Of a DNA stretch of 64,000 bases, positions 26,908 to 35,262 are shown in pieces. A program made the translations under genes and the position numbers. Source of the stretch: Hydrogenovibrio crunogenus (GTDB taxonomy: Bacteria > Pseudomonadota > Gammaproteobacteria > Thiomicrospirales > Thiomicrospiraceae); contig NZ_CP032096.1 in NCBI RefSeq assembly GCF_004786015.1, forward strand, positions 496,001 through 560,000, in the 5' to 3' direction. Below the pieces are notes generated by a model. That model worked only from the letters and a program-made list of their open reading frames with translations, was not told the DNA's origin and made no database searches. Within the stretch, counting starts at the first letter, position 1; each line of letters begins with the position of its first letter.

Positions 26908-27654
26908 TTAATGTCCCAAGTAAACTTCAATAACTTTCGGGTCGTTCTGGACTTTTTCCATTGAACCTTCGGAAAGAACTTGTCCTTGGTGAAGTACGGT
27001 GACTCTGTCAGCAATTTCTTCTACGAAGTGCATGTCGTGCTCAATAACTAATACGGAACGATCTTTAGTAATTCTCTGGAGCAGTTCTGCCGTTTGTTTA
27101 CGCTCTGAGACTGACATTCCTGCGACGGGCTCATCCAGCATAAGCAGTTCGGGGTCTTGAATTAGAAGCATTCCAATCTCAAGCCATTGTTTTTGGCCAT
27201 GACTTAGAAGGTTGGCGGGGCTATCAAGCTTGTCTTGAAGGAAAATCATTTCCGCAATTTCAGTAACCTTATCGATGACCTCTTGGTCTCGGCTGAATGT
27301 CAGAGCACCCCAAACTTTCTTTCCCCTAGGGAAAGAGAGTTCAAGGTTTTCGAAAACAGTCAGGTCTTCATAGATAGACGGGTTTTGAAATTTTCGACCG
27401 ACGCCAGCATGTACAATTTCATGTTCTTTCAGTTTGGTTAATTCTTTACCTTTAAACTTAATAGAACCTTCGGTAGCTTTGGTTCGTCCGCAAATCAAGT
27501 CGAGAACAGTGGTTTTTCCCGCGCCATTTGGTCCAATTATGACGCGTATTTCTTGTTCCTCAATGTATAAAGACACATCGTTTACAGCTTTGAACCCGTC
27601 AAACGAAACGGTAAGTCCTTCAATAGTTAAGACAAAATCTTTTTGTTGGTACAT
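26908..27654 (-). CDS. urtD: Urea/short-chain amide ABC transporter, ATPase UrtD
   Basis: A 248-residue LivG-like ATPase. Walker A GPNGAGKTTVLDLICGRT (about 43-60), signature LLSHGQKQWLEIGMLL with the SHGQ variant typical of UrtD (about 149-164), Walker B LLMLDEPVAGMS. I start at ATG 27654 because GGAG (27661-27664) lies six bases before it; an upstream in-frame ATG at 27678 lacks a site. It pairs with UrtE to power import. Confidence 0.92.
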   Translation of the reverse strand: MYQQKDFVLTIEGLTVSFDGFKAVNDVSLYIEEQEIRVIIGPNGAGKTTVLDLICGRTKATEGSIKFKGKELTKLKEHEIVHAGVGRKFQNPSIYEDLTVFENLELSFPRGKKVWGALTFSRDQEVIDKVTEIAEMIFLQDKLDSPANLLSHGQKQWLEIGMLLIQDPELLMLDEPVAGMSVSERKQTAELLQRITKDRSVLVIEHDMHFVEEIADRVTVLHQGQVLSEGSMEKVQNDPKVIEVYLGH

Positions 27655-27688
27655 GGTTGTCTCCAATACCTTGATCATTAATTGTTAA

Positions 27689-28804
27689 TTACTTTTCAGC
27701 TTTTTTCTTTTGTATTGCTTTTAATTTTTTATCTACCCAAGGCTGCACATGGCTTTCGTAGATTCCAGCTAACCCTTTAGGGAAGGCGAGTACCACTGCG
27801 ATAAATAAAGCTCCCATAGCGAACAGCCAAAGCTCTGGATAGGACTCGGAAAGAATCGTCTTAGCCCAGTTAACAATTAAGGCTCCGTAAATCGCACCAA
27901 AGATTGAAAGATTTCCGCCTACGGCTGCAAAAATAACCATTTCTATTGAAGGTACGATTCCAATCAATGAGGGGGACATGAATCCAACTTGAAGTGTAAA
28001 CATGGCGCCACCGATTGAAGAAAAAATCCCGGCAATGCAGAAGATAAATATTTTGAAGTTTGAAACATCGTATCCAGAGAAGCGGACTCGGTCTTCACTG
28101 TCGCGCATCGCAACTAAAAGTCTGCCTAGTTTACTTTTTCGAATGTATTGGGCAGCTACCAGTGTTATCAATAGCAGAACAACGTTTACGAAATAAAGTA
28201 CATATTTGGCAGAGTCAGTACGAATATCCCAACCATGTAATGTTCTTAAGTCTGTAATGCCGTTAACGCCACCGGTAAATCCTTGTTGACCAATAATTAA
28301 AATAGTCAGGATGGCAGCAATGGCTTGCGTGATGATGGCGAAATAAACCCCGCCAACTCTACGTTTAAACATTGCCGCCCCGATGATGTAAGCAAACAAA
28401 GCTGGTAAAGCAAAGATTGCAAACACGGTGAAGCCAAAACTGTGGAAGGGTTCCCAAAACCAAGGCAGTTCGGTCAATTGGTTCCAGTCCATAAAATCCG
28501 GGATACCTGGCGTTGACTGAATCTGTGTATTTTCGGGGCTGGAAGCCTCAAGCTTCAAGAACATCGCCATGGCGTAACCACCTAAGCCAAAGAAAATTCC
28601 TTGACCTAGACTTAATATGCCGCCAAGCCCCCAAGAAAGCACGAGACCTAAAGCAACGAATGCGAATGTCAGATATTTTCCGATTAAATTTAACCTAAAA
28701 ATATCGAATAATACGGGTAGCGCGACTAATAAAATCGCAGCTAAGATTAGAAATGATATGACATCATTTTTGGGGGCTAATGAACGTAGTTTAGTTTGTA
28801 CCAT
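27689..28804 (-). CDS. urtC: Urea/short-chain amide ABC transporter, permease UrtC
   Basis: A 371-residue LivM-type permease with about ten membrane segments. GLVLSWGLGGILSLGQGIFFGLGGYAMAMFL and the QAIAAILTILIIGQQGFTGGVNGITDL region are characteristic of UrtC, as is the conserved EDRVRFSGYDV cytoplasmic loop that contacts the ATPase. AGGAG precedes the ATG. Twelve bases separate it from urtB. Confidence 0.93.
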   Translation of the reverse strand: MVQTKLRSLAPKNDVISFLILAAILLVALPVLFDIFRLNLIGKYLTFAFVALGLVLSWGLGGILSLGQGIFFGLGGYAMAMFLKLEASSPENTQIQSTPGIPDFMDWNQLTELPWFWEPFHSFGFTVFAIFALPALFAYIIGAAMFKRRVGGVYFAIITQAIAAILTILIIGQQGFTGGVNGITDLRTLHGWDIRTDSAKYVLYFVNVVLLLITLVAAQYIRKSKLGRLLVAMRDSEDRVRFSGYDVSNFKIFIFCIAGIFSSIGGAMFTLQVGFMSPSLIGIVPSIEMVIFAAVGGNLSIFGAIYGALIVNWAKTILSESYPELWLFAMGALFIAVVLAFPKGLAGIYESHVQPWVDKKLKAIQKKKAEK

Positions 28805-28816
28805 CTTTTTATTCTC

Positions 28817-29743
28817 CTAGCGACGAACTTTAAGTGAGAAGAGTCCCTGTGGACGAAGCATTAGGATCACGATAACCGTTAATAACGTTAAGACTTTCGC
28901 CATAGAGCCACTCAAGAAAAATTCCATAATTGATTGTGCTTGTGAAATACTGAACGCAGATGCAATGGTTCCAAGAAGGCTTGCTGCGCCACCAAATACC
29001 ACTACCAGGAAGGTATCCACAATATAAAGCTGTCCAGATGTTGGGCCAGTAGATCCGATCATAGTAAACGTCGCTCCAGCGATACCTGCGATTCCACAAC
29101 CCAGTGCAAAGGTAAATCGGTCGACACGAGCTGTGTCGATACCTACTGCTCCAGCCATGGCTCTGTTTTGAACGACTGCGCGAGATTGTTTGCCTTTTCT
29201 TGATTTTTGCAAAAATAGGAACACTCCTACTGTGATGAACAGTGTGATAACCATTACAATCATTCCATTGACGGGAACTTCAATCATCTCGCTAACTGCA
29301 AACGATCCCATCATCCAGTCGGGTAAGGTGACTCCTACTTCACGAGGACCAAAAACAGTTCTATACAATTGTTGAAGAATTAAGCTTAACCCCCAGGTTG
29401 CCAGAAGGGTATCAAGTGGGCGTTTGTATAGGTGTCTAATCAATGACCACTCCACTAGAGCACCGAGTAAAAATGTCCCTATAAAGGCAAAAATTATCGC
29501 TATAAAGAAGTAGATTCCAAAAAGATCAGGAAGGTACGTCGAAAATAAATTTGAGGTTAAGTAAGTGATGTAGGCACCAAGAATCATAAACTCTCCGTGA
29601 GCCATATTAATGACTCCCATTTGGCCAAAAATAATTGCCAAACCTAGAGCCATCAATAGCAGTACAGAGAATAGTATTAGGCCTGAAAAGCCTTGCATCG
29701 CAAAAATTGAGCCCAGCTCAGCCCATGTGTAGTCAGCAAACAT
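28817..29743 (-). CDS. urtB: Urea/short-chain amide ABC transporter, permease UrtB
   Basis: A 308-residue LivH-type permease, shorter than many cyanobacterial UrtB proteins, which carry an N-terminal extension. Family marks: IIFGQMGVINMAHGEFMILGAYITYL, LIRHLYKRPLDTLLATWGLSL and QNRAMAGAVGIDTARVDRFTFALGCGIAGIAG. AGGAGG precedes the ATG. A large stem-loop lies between it and urtA. Confidence 0.93.
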   Translation of the reverse strand: MFADYTWAELGSIFAMQGFSGLILFSVLLLMALGLAIIFGQMGVINMAHGEFMILGAYITYLTSNLFSTYLPDLFGIYFFIAIIFAFIGTFLLGALVEWSLIRHLYKRPLDTLLATWGLSLILQQLYRTVFGPREVGVTLPDWMMGSFAVSEMIEVPVNGMIVMVITLFITVGVFLFLQKSRKGKQSRAVVQNRAMAGAVGIDTARVDRFTFALGCGIAGIAGATFTMIGSTGPTSGQLYIVDTFLVVVFGGAASLLGTIASAFSISQAQSIMEFFLSGSMAKVLTLLTVIVILMLRPQGLFSLKVRR

Positions 29744-29809
29744 TTATTTTTCCTCCTGGCAGGTAAAATAATTCAAGTTAAAATTTTTAGAGTATTCTTG
29801 GTTGGTTAG

Positions 29810-29860
29810 TGCACCTAATTAAAGACTCTATACTGCTTTTAGAGCCTTTAATTAGGTGCA
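29810..29860 (-). promoter_or_regulatory. 21-bp stem-loop between urtA and urtB
   Basis: Arms 29810-29830 and 29840-29860 are inverted repeats with one mismatch; in the minus-strand transcript that mismatch becomes a G-U pair, so all 21 positions can pair around a 9-base loop. There is no T-run after it, so it is more likely an mRNA-stabilising or partial termination element that raises the amount of binding protein than a full terminator. Confidence 0.8.
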
Positions 29861-29892
29861 GCCCATATTTAAATGGACTGCAGATGGTTAAC

Positions 29893-31134
29893 TTATTGGT
29901 AACCTTTAGGGAATGGATTTGGTTCAATCAACTCTTTAGATTCATAAACCACGTCAAACTGACCATCTTTTTTAGCGTGGCCAATGCGGGATTTAGACCA
30001 TAAATGATGGTTAGGATGAACTTTTACATAACCTTCTGGTGCAGTTGTGAGTTCAATGCCCGGTAGAGTTTTACGAATCTTATCGATATCGAAAGAACCA
30101 GCCTTTTCAACTGCTGCTTTCCATAACCAAGGACCAAGATATGCTGCTTGAGTTACATCACCAATAACAATGTCGTCTCCCCAGCGTTTCTTGAATGCTT
30201 TAACAAATGCTTTATTGTTGTCATTAGGTAGGCTTTGGAAATACTTCATTGAAGCGTATAGACCTTCAACATTTTCACCGCCGATACCTAAAATTTCATC
30301 TTCTGTTACAGATAGTGTAAGGACCAGTGGTTTTTCTTTAGTTAGATCAATACCCGCTGCTTTAAGCTGCTTGTAGAATGCAACGTTAGACCCACCAACG
30401 ACAGTAGTAAAGATCACATCAGGCTTTTTAAGCTTGATTTTGTTGATTACTGAGTTGAACTGAGTGTGTCCTAAAGGGTAATACTCTTCACCGACTACTT
30501 TTAAGCCAAGTTTTTCGATGTGTTTGCGAGCGATTTTGTTAGAAGTACGTGGCCAGATGTAGTCAGAACCAAGCAAGAAAAATTTCTTAGCTCCTTTTGT
30601 TTCTTTAGCCCAATCGATACCCTTAAGGATTTGCTGAGTTGCTTCTTGCCCTGTGTAGATTACATTAGGAGATTGCTCTAACCCTTCATAGAAAGTAGGG
30701 TAGAAAAGCATACCGTTATATTGTTCCATAACAGGAAGTACTGCTTTACGCGAAGCTGAAGTCCAACACCCCATGATTGCATCAACTTTGTCTTGAACAA
30801 GAAGTTTCTTAGCTTTTTCAGCAAAAGTAGGCCAATCACTTGCCCCATCTTCTTGAATGTATTTGATTTGACGTCCTAAGACACCACCTGAAGCATTGAT
30901 TTGCTCAATGGCTAATTTTTCGGCTTGGATTGACCCAGTTTCACTGATAGCCATAGTTCCTGTGGCTGAGTGAAGAATACCTACAGTTACTGTATCATCC
31001 GTTACTGCCAGACCAGTGCTGTTTACTTCAGATGCTGTGGCAACGTTTGAAAAAAGCATGGTAGCAGGAAGCGCCATCATTGTTTTTAGCATCAAGCGTC
31101 TAAGCTTATTGGGTTGATGAGGATGGTTTTGCAT
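29893..31134 (-). CDS. urtA: Urea/short-chain amide ABC transporter, binding protein UrtA
   Basis: A 413-residue periplasmic binding protein of the Leu/Ile/Val-binding fold. The leader has LRRLMLKTMMALP, a Tat-like twin-arginine pattern, then a cleavage region near ATASEV. The mature start DDTVTVGILHSATGTMAISETGS and IMGCWTSASRKAVLPV, FYPTFYEGLEQSPNVIYTG match UrtA/FmdD. Start at ATG 31134 behind AAGAGG (31144-31149); longer frames lack a site. First gene of urtABCDE-fmdAB; urea and formamide or acetamide are the likely ligands. Confidence 0.93.
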   Translation of the reverse strand: MQNHPHQPNKLRRLMLKTMMALPATMLFSNVATASEVNSTGLAVTDDTVTVGILHSATGTMAISETGSIQAEKLAIEQINASGGVLGRQIKYIQEDGASDWPTFAEKAKKLLVQDKVDAIMGCWTSASRKAVLPVMEQYNGMLFYPTFYEGLEQSPNVIYTGQEATQQILKGIDWAKETKGAKKFFLLGSDYIWPRTSNKIARKHIEKLGLKVVGEEYYPLGHTQFNSVINKIKLKKPDVIFTTVVGGSNVAFYKQLKAAGIDLTKEKPLVLTLSVTEDEILGIGGENVEGLYASMKYFQSLPNDNNKAFVKAFKKRWGDDIVIGDVTQAAYLGPWLWKAAVEKAGSFDIDKIRKTLPGIELTTAPEGYVKVHPNHHLWSKSRIGHAKKDGQFDVVYESKELIEPNPFPKGYQ

Positions 31135-31193
31135 ATTGTTTAGCCTCTTATATATGTAAGATTGAATAAAATAAAGCAAGTCGGGCTAAACAA

Positions 31194-31209
31194 AGCACTA
31201 AACAAGCCA
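31194..31209 (-). promoter_or_regulatory. Sigma54-like promoter of urtABCDE-fmdAB
   Basis: On the minus strand TGGCTTGTTTAGTGCT has the invariant -24 GG and -12 GC with the exact 10-base gap. It would give a leader of about 50 bases before urtA. Confidence 0.65.
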
Positions 31210-31287
31210 GTTTTTTTATTTTGTTGATTTTTAATGATTTTTGTTCGTTTTTTTGGTTTGGTTTGTTATTTTTATTAACTTTTTATG

Positions 31288-31326
31288 TTTGTTTGGTGCG
31301 TTTTATGTATTTGTTTGGTGCGTTTT
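31288..31326. repeat. Two 17-bp direct repeats containing GGTGC/GCACC
   Basis: TTTGTTTGGTGCGTTTT occurs at 31288-31304 and 31310-31326, a 22-base period (two helical turns). Read towards urtA each is GCACCAAAC, an NtrC-like half-site, 80-120 bases upstream of the sigma54-like element, the usual enhancer position. Confidence 0.7.
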
Positions 31327-31343
31327 GTTTTTTGTTTATGGCT

Positions 31344-31373
31344 GACCTCTTTTTGTTTTAAACTGTCTATAGT
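31344..31373 (+). promoter_or_regulatory. Possible sigma70 promoter of the prepilin island
   Basis: TGACCT (31344-31349) and TATAGT (31368-31373) with an 18-base spacer, about 13 bases before the start of the first prepilin-like gene's leader. Weak -35. Confidence 0.35.
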
Positions 31374-31392
31374 TTGATTAAAGGCAGTTCTT

Positions 31393-32400
31393 ATGCGCGC
31401 CAGTCTCTCCTCATCTCAATCCGGATTTATTATGATGTTGCTTGTGGTTGTTATGGCCATTGGAGCAGCAGCAATCTTTAGTCTTTACCAAGACAACACC
31501 GCATTACGGTATCAATCAGATGTTTATTTAAAGCAGATGAGTCAGTTAAATGAAGTGAAGCAACAGCTATTAAAGTATGCAGTTTTTCAACCTGAGCTCT
31601 ATCAGAGTGATTTAGTCTCGAATAGTCGAACTTATAAAGAAGCCGGAAAGCTTCCTGGACCTGGCTATTTACCTTGTCGAGATTTGGATGGAGATGGCTG
31701 GGTGCTGGGTGCAGAAACCAGCTGCGGCAACCCGCGTGACACGGCTGATGACACCAGTGGTTTTGTGTATGGTTTTTTACCTGTGGGGTTTAAGACGCGT
31801 AATTTTTTCTTTGGAGCGCTTGAGCCGCGTCAGTTTTATTATGTTGTGGATGAACGCTTCGTGAATGGAAATAATTTATACAATAATGGATCGACAGGGC
31901 GTTATGCACCATTAAATATTACCCTTACTCCTGCCATGGAGCCTGATGCGCCGCCACCTAATGGGTTACCGGATGCAACTTTACCTTGGTTGACGTTGAA
32001 TGGCGTTGAGGGTTATGTTGCCTTGATTATTTTTCCTAATGTGCCGCAAGTCTTCCAAGATGGTTTTGCACAAGACCGAAGTCAAAGTGGAACGGCCGTT
32101 GAAAGGGTTGCCGATTATTTAGACCGGCGCTTTGATATCGACGGCCATCAGGTAGATGGTAACGCGGATGGTAACCGACATTTTTTCAGCCAAAGCAGAG
32201 AAAATATTGGTGTGAATGATTTGGTGGTGGGTATTACTTTTTCTGAGTGGCAGAATACGGTCATGAATCGAGTTTGTAGTCAGTTGGATTCGCTCACTCA
32301 AGTCGATTCAAATGCAGCCTACTGGTTTAATGATTATGATGCGGTTCAAAATCCTTCCGGCGGTAATTGGCGAAGCTTTACTGGGACGTGTGGGTTATGA
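31393..32400 (+). CDS. Large prepilin-like protein without Glu5 (GspK/PilX-like)
   Basis: A 335-residue secreted protein with an N-terminal prepilin-like helix: a short basic leader, Gly, then FIMMLLVVVMAIGAAAIFSLYQ. The usual Glu at position 5 of the mature pilin is missing, as in the GspK/PilX minor pilins that cap a pseudopilus; length also fits GspK. At about residue 96 it has LPCRDLDGDG, a DxDxDG calcium-loop-like motif shared with the next two genes. Four cysteines may form disulfides. I do not recognise a closer family. First of a tightly overlapping set; its stop overlaps the next ATG (ATGA). Confidence 0.75.
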   Translation: MRASLSSSQSGFIMMLLVVVMAIGAAAIFSLYQDNTALRYQSDVYLKQMSQLNEVKQQLLKYAVFQPELYQSDLVSNSRTYKEAGKLPGPGYLPCRDLDGDGWVLGAETSCGNPRDTADDTSGFVYGFLPVGFKTRNFFFGALEPRQFYYVVDERFVNGNNLYNNGSTGRYAPLNITLTPAMEPDAPPPNGLPDATLPWLTLNGVEGYVALIIFPNVPQVFQDGFAQDRSQSGTAVERVADYLDRRFDIDGHQVDGNADGNRHFFSQSRENIGVNDLVVGITFSEWQNTVMNRVCSQLDSLTQVDSNAAYWFNDYDAVQNPSGGNWRSFTGTCGL

Positions 32401-33284
32401 GTCAATCCTCTGATAGTCAAACAGGCTTTACCTTAATAGAAATGGCATTTGCGCTGTTATTGATAGGGTTGATTGTGGGGGGAGGGTTGAGTTTTTTAGG
32501 CAGTTTTCATCAGGCGGAAAACAGCAAAATAGCAGAGAAGCAAATGCTGGATATCAAACAGGCGATGTTGACCTATTTAAAGGTGAATAAGCATCTCCCT
32601 TGCCCAGATACAGATGAGGATGGGAAAGAAAATCGTAAAGAATCCAGTGGCGTGTCAGTTTGTAAAGCACGTGAAGGAACACTGCCTTCTCGAGACTTGG
32701 GGGTTCCCAGAAAAGATGTTTGGCATAATCCATTTTATTACCGTGTGAATGCACGCTCGGAGAACAAGAAGTATATTAATGACCTTTGTCAATCCGCTAG
32801 TGTTTTTGGTCAGACGGGTGAGCGAACGTTGCCTAATGAGTCCGGTGTTTGCGCGACAAGCAATCTATTTTACTGCCATTGCTCTTCAGCAAAAGCTGAT
32901 GGCGCATGTACCGGAAATTGTCGATTTTCTGAAGATCCCAGGCCTGGTGATTTTTCCCCCTATTTCGTGATGGCGACCCCGCCTAATGGCGTGGATGAAG
33001 CAGATGCTTTAAAGAATATGAAAGTCATAGACGAGCAGCAAGCGGAAGTTGATAATGGCATTGTGGCCATGGTGGTGTCGTTTGGCAAAAATGGATTACA
33101 AACCTGGGAAGATTGTTTAGGAGCGACGGCCACTGGTTCAGAAGAGCGAGAAAATTGTGATGGAGATCAATCGGGGGTGTTCCAAATTAATCGCTCAGAT
33201 GTAATGGATGATTATTTGACTTGGATAAATATGTATGACGCAAAGCAGGCTTTGTTAAAGGTAAGAGGGTTCTCGGGTGAGTAG
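32397..33284 (+). CDS. Prepilin-like protein with DxDxDG motif
   Basis: A 295-residue protein with a true class III prepilin start: MSQSSDSQTG then FTLIEMAFALLLIGLIVGGGLSFL with Glu5. A long amphipathic helix leads to HLPCPDTDEDGKENR (about 71-85), which looks like a calcium loop anchored by a disulfide. Several Cys (FYCHCSSAKADGACTGNC) form a cysteine-rich patch. The start is ATG 32397, overlapping the previous stop by 4 bases. An exact CCAGGCCTGG lies at 32938-32947, read as Pro-Arg-Pro-Gly. Substrate of a type II or type IV pilus machine, none of which is encoded in the window. Confidence 0.78.
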   Translation: MSQSSDSQTGFTLIEMAFALLLIGLIVGGGLSFLGSFHQAENSKIAEKQMLDIKQAMLTYLKVNKHLPCPDTDEDGKENRKESSGVSVCKAREGTLPSRDLGVPRKDVWHNPFYYRVNARSENKKYINDLCQSASVFGQTGERTLPNESGVCATSNLFYCHCSSAKADGACTGNCRFSEDPRPGDFSPYFVMATPPNGVDEADALKNMKVIDEQQAEVDNGIVAMVVSFGKNGLQTWEDCLGATATGSEERENCDGDQSGVFQINRSDVMDDYLTWINMYDAKQALLKVRGFSGE

Positions 33285-34653
33285 GAATCGGTTTAGTCAA
33301 GGGTTTACGTTGATTGAAATGGCTTTGGTGTTGATGATTGTTTCGTTGTTGATTGTCGGTTCCGTTGTGATTTTAAAATCACAAAATGACCAGGTTCGCT
33401 ATGCGGATAGTCGTCAGTTTTTATCTCAAATAAAGCAAGCATTATTGTCATTTAATGATGTGAACAGTTATTTGCCTTGCCCTGATGTGGATAGCGATGG
33501 TTTGGAAGATCGAGTCACAAGCGGTGCTTGTACAGACTCTGAAGGCCATGTACCTTATCGAGATATAGGACTGCGATTATCAGATGTGCGAGATGGTTTT
33601 TCGAATTTGGTGCTTTATACCGTGAATGAAGGTGCAACGGTCATTACCACTATGCAAGATGCAGCGCATTCAGCCAGCTATTTTTGTAATCGAACTTGTT
33701 CTCAGGGATCGGTGTCTGCTGGAGTGCTTCCCGTTTTTCAGTTGATCACGCCTCCGGTTGCAGATGATGCTGGCCAAGGGAATTATGATGTTTGTTCGGA
33801 AGGGGTTTCGTCTTGTAGTCATTCCTCTCAAATGGCTTATGAAAATCTTTCTGTTGTGTTGGTTGCGGGTAATCAAAGAGGAGGGGTAAATTGTAATGAG
33901 CGAGGAACACCAGAAAGCGAGAACTGTGATGGTGATGCATTATTTTGGCAGGGGAGTTTTGCAGCAATGCCATCCGTTGGTGGTTTCTTTGATGACACGG
34001 TTTCAGGTTTGTCAGGCTATGAAGTTAAATCGCATTTCTTAAAAACACACCCGAATGCTCTGTTTGATAACACACCAGGAAGTGGTACACCCTCCACTGG
34101 AGAAGTCCCCGTCTTGCCGTCAGGCACTTTCGATACCACGATTTCTGATGATTTTAATGACAGTGGTGATTTCTTAGCAACCAATGGTGATGATTCATTA
34201 GAGGTGACCGGGGATTTAAATGCCAAACTAAACCTTAAGAATGGCAACAATACGGTTCAAATAGGAGGAAATCAGAATGATGCTTTGGATACAGGGACGG
34301 GAAATGACATTGTGTGGATTCTGGGGAACTCAGAAGCCGCTATTTCTTTAGGGGCCGAAGACGATAATTTAACGATTGAAGGCGATCTGAACGGCACAAA
34401 GTCGTTAAAAGCCGAAGGCGGAAATGACTTTATTTATATTAAGGGAAATGTAAATAATGCCGTTGATATGGGGGCCGGAAATGATGCTCTTAAGATTGAT
34501 GGGTTGATTAATGGTGACTTGGATGGTGGGTCAGGTGACGATACGCTTTATGTTAATTTGACTGAGCAGGAATGGCTTGATAGCGGTTATGCAAGTCGTG
34601 TGACGAATTTTGAGGTGGTTCAATTTAATGATGGTTCTTTATTGAACTTATAA
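33277..34653 (+). CDS. Prepilin-like protein with C-terminal RTX-like repeat tail
   Basis: A 458-residue protein. Residues 1-30 are a class III prepilin signal (FSQG-FTLIEMALVLMIVSLLIVGSVVIL). Residues about 65-80 carry YLPCPDVDSDG, shared with both upstream genes. After a Ser/Thr/Gly/Pro linker (about 266-285) come roughly six and a half repeats of 19 residues (about 303-428) with the pattern GGND.I.I.GN.N.AVDMG, close to hemolysin-type calcium-binding (RTX) or beta-helix repeats. Start is GTG 33277, overlapping the previous gene by 8 bases. A pilin fused to RTX-like repeats is unusual; the surface or calcium role is inferred. Confidence 0.78.
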   Translation: MSRNRFSQGFTLIEMALVLMIVSLLIVGSVVILKSQNDQVRYADSRQFLSQIKQALLSFNDVNSYLPCPDVDSDGLEDRVTSGACTDSEGHVPYRDIGLRLSDVRDGFSNLVLYTVNEGATVITTMQDAAHSASYFCNRTCSQGSVSAGVLPVFQLITPPVADDAGQGNYDVCSEGVSSCSHSSQMAYENLSVVLVAGNQRGGVNCNERGTPESENCDGDALFWQGSFAAMPSVGGFFDDTVSGLSGYEVKSHFLKTHPNALFDNTPGSGTPSTGEVPVLPSGTFDTTISDDFNDSGDFLATNGDDSLEVTGDLNAKLNLKNGNNTVQIGGNQNDALDTGTGNDIVWILGNSEAAISLGAEDDNLTIEGDLNGTKSLKAEGGNDFIYIKGNVNNAVDMGAGNDALKIDGLINGDLDGGSGDDTLYVNLTEQEWLDSGYASRVTNFEVVQFNDGSLLNL

Positions 34654-34662
34654 GGAGGTTGG

Positions 34663-35262
34663 ATGGGCTCGGTATTATTGGTCGATGATGATCAAGGTTT
34701 GAGGGCAATGTTGTCTTTTTCCCTTAAAGGGTCTGGTTTTAGCGTGTATGAAGCAGAAACAACGATAGATGCGATTACTTTGCTAAAGGAGCAAATGATT
34801 GAGGTTGTGGTATTGGATTTAGGGATGCCGCCAAATGAGCATGCTGCGACAGAAGGTCTGAAATTACTGGATTGGGTTTCTGAAGAAATGTTGAGTACTA
34901 AGGTGATTGTGCTTACGGGACAATCGGCTGACGAAACGTCATATGCTTCGATTAAATATGGCGCGTTTGATTTTTTGACTAAACCGGTTGAGTATGGCGT
35001 ATTAAAGCAATCGATTGATCGCGCATTGTTGTTTTTAAAACAGTCTTTAAAGTTAAAAGAGCAAGAGGGGGTTCAGAAGATCGAGTTGGACCTTGAAATG
35101 GCCAAGGGGGTAAAAGCCGCCCGAAATGCAGCTGAGTTAAAGTTATTAAAGCAAGTATTGAGTGATACGGAATTTAATATCCATGAGGTGGCTCGACGAC
35201 TTGGATTGAAACGTGAAAATGTTTATTACTTAATCAATAAATATGGCATTGAGCGTTCTTGA
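34663..35262 (+). CDS. Response regulator: receiver plus Fis-type HTH, no AAA+ domain
   Basis: A 199-residue two-component regulator. Receiver domain about 1-120 with acidic pair DDD (about 8-10), phosphorylation Asp in VVLDLGMPP (about 52), Thr in VLTGQS and Lys in LTKP (about 104). The C-terminus has a Fis/NtrC-type helix-turn-helix (FNIHEVARRLGLKRENVYYLINKYGI, about 172-197). NtrC-type regulators carry a sigma54-activating AAA+ domain between these two; it is absent, so this protein probably acts as a sigma70-type activator or repressor. AAGGAGG precedes the ATG. Its stop overlaps the start of the kinase gene. Confidence 0.85.
   Translation: MGSVLLVDDDQGLRAMLSFSLKGSGFSVYEAETTIDAITLLKEQMIEVVVLDLGMPPNEHAATEGLKLLDWVSEEMLSTKVIVLTGQSADETSYASIKYGAFDFLTKPVEYGVLKQSIDRALLFLKQSLKLKEQEGVQKIELDLEMAKGVKAARNAAELKLLKQVLSDTEFNIHEVARRLGLKRENVYYLINKYGIERS

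Noticed and set aside
29677-29686. TAGGCCTGA, and several plain AGGCCT sites (4574, 47443, 62310)
   Set aside because: Match only the central six or seven bases of CCAGGCCTGG; not counted as copies.
31261-31340. Direct repeats before urtA considered as a CRISPR remnant
   Set aside because: Only two 17-base copies with 5-base gap; no spacer-repeat regularity and no cas genes. Better explained as operator.
31393-34653. Three overlapping genes as an assembly-split single protein
   Set aside because: Each has its own prepilin signal and start codon, so they are separate genes.
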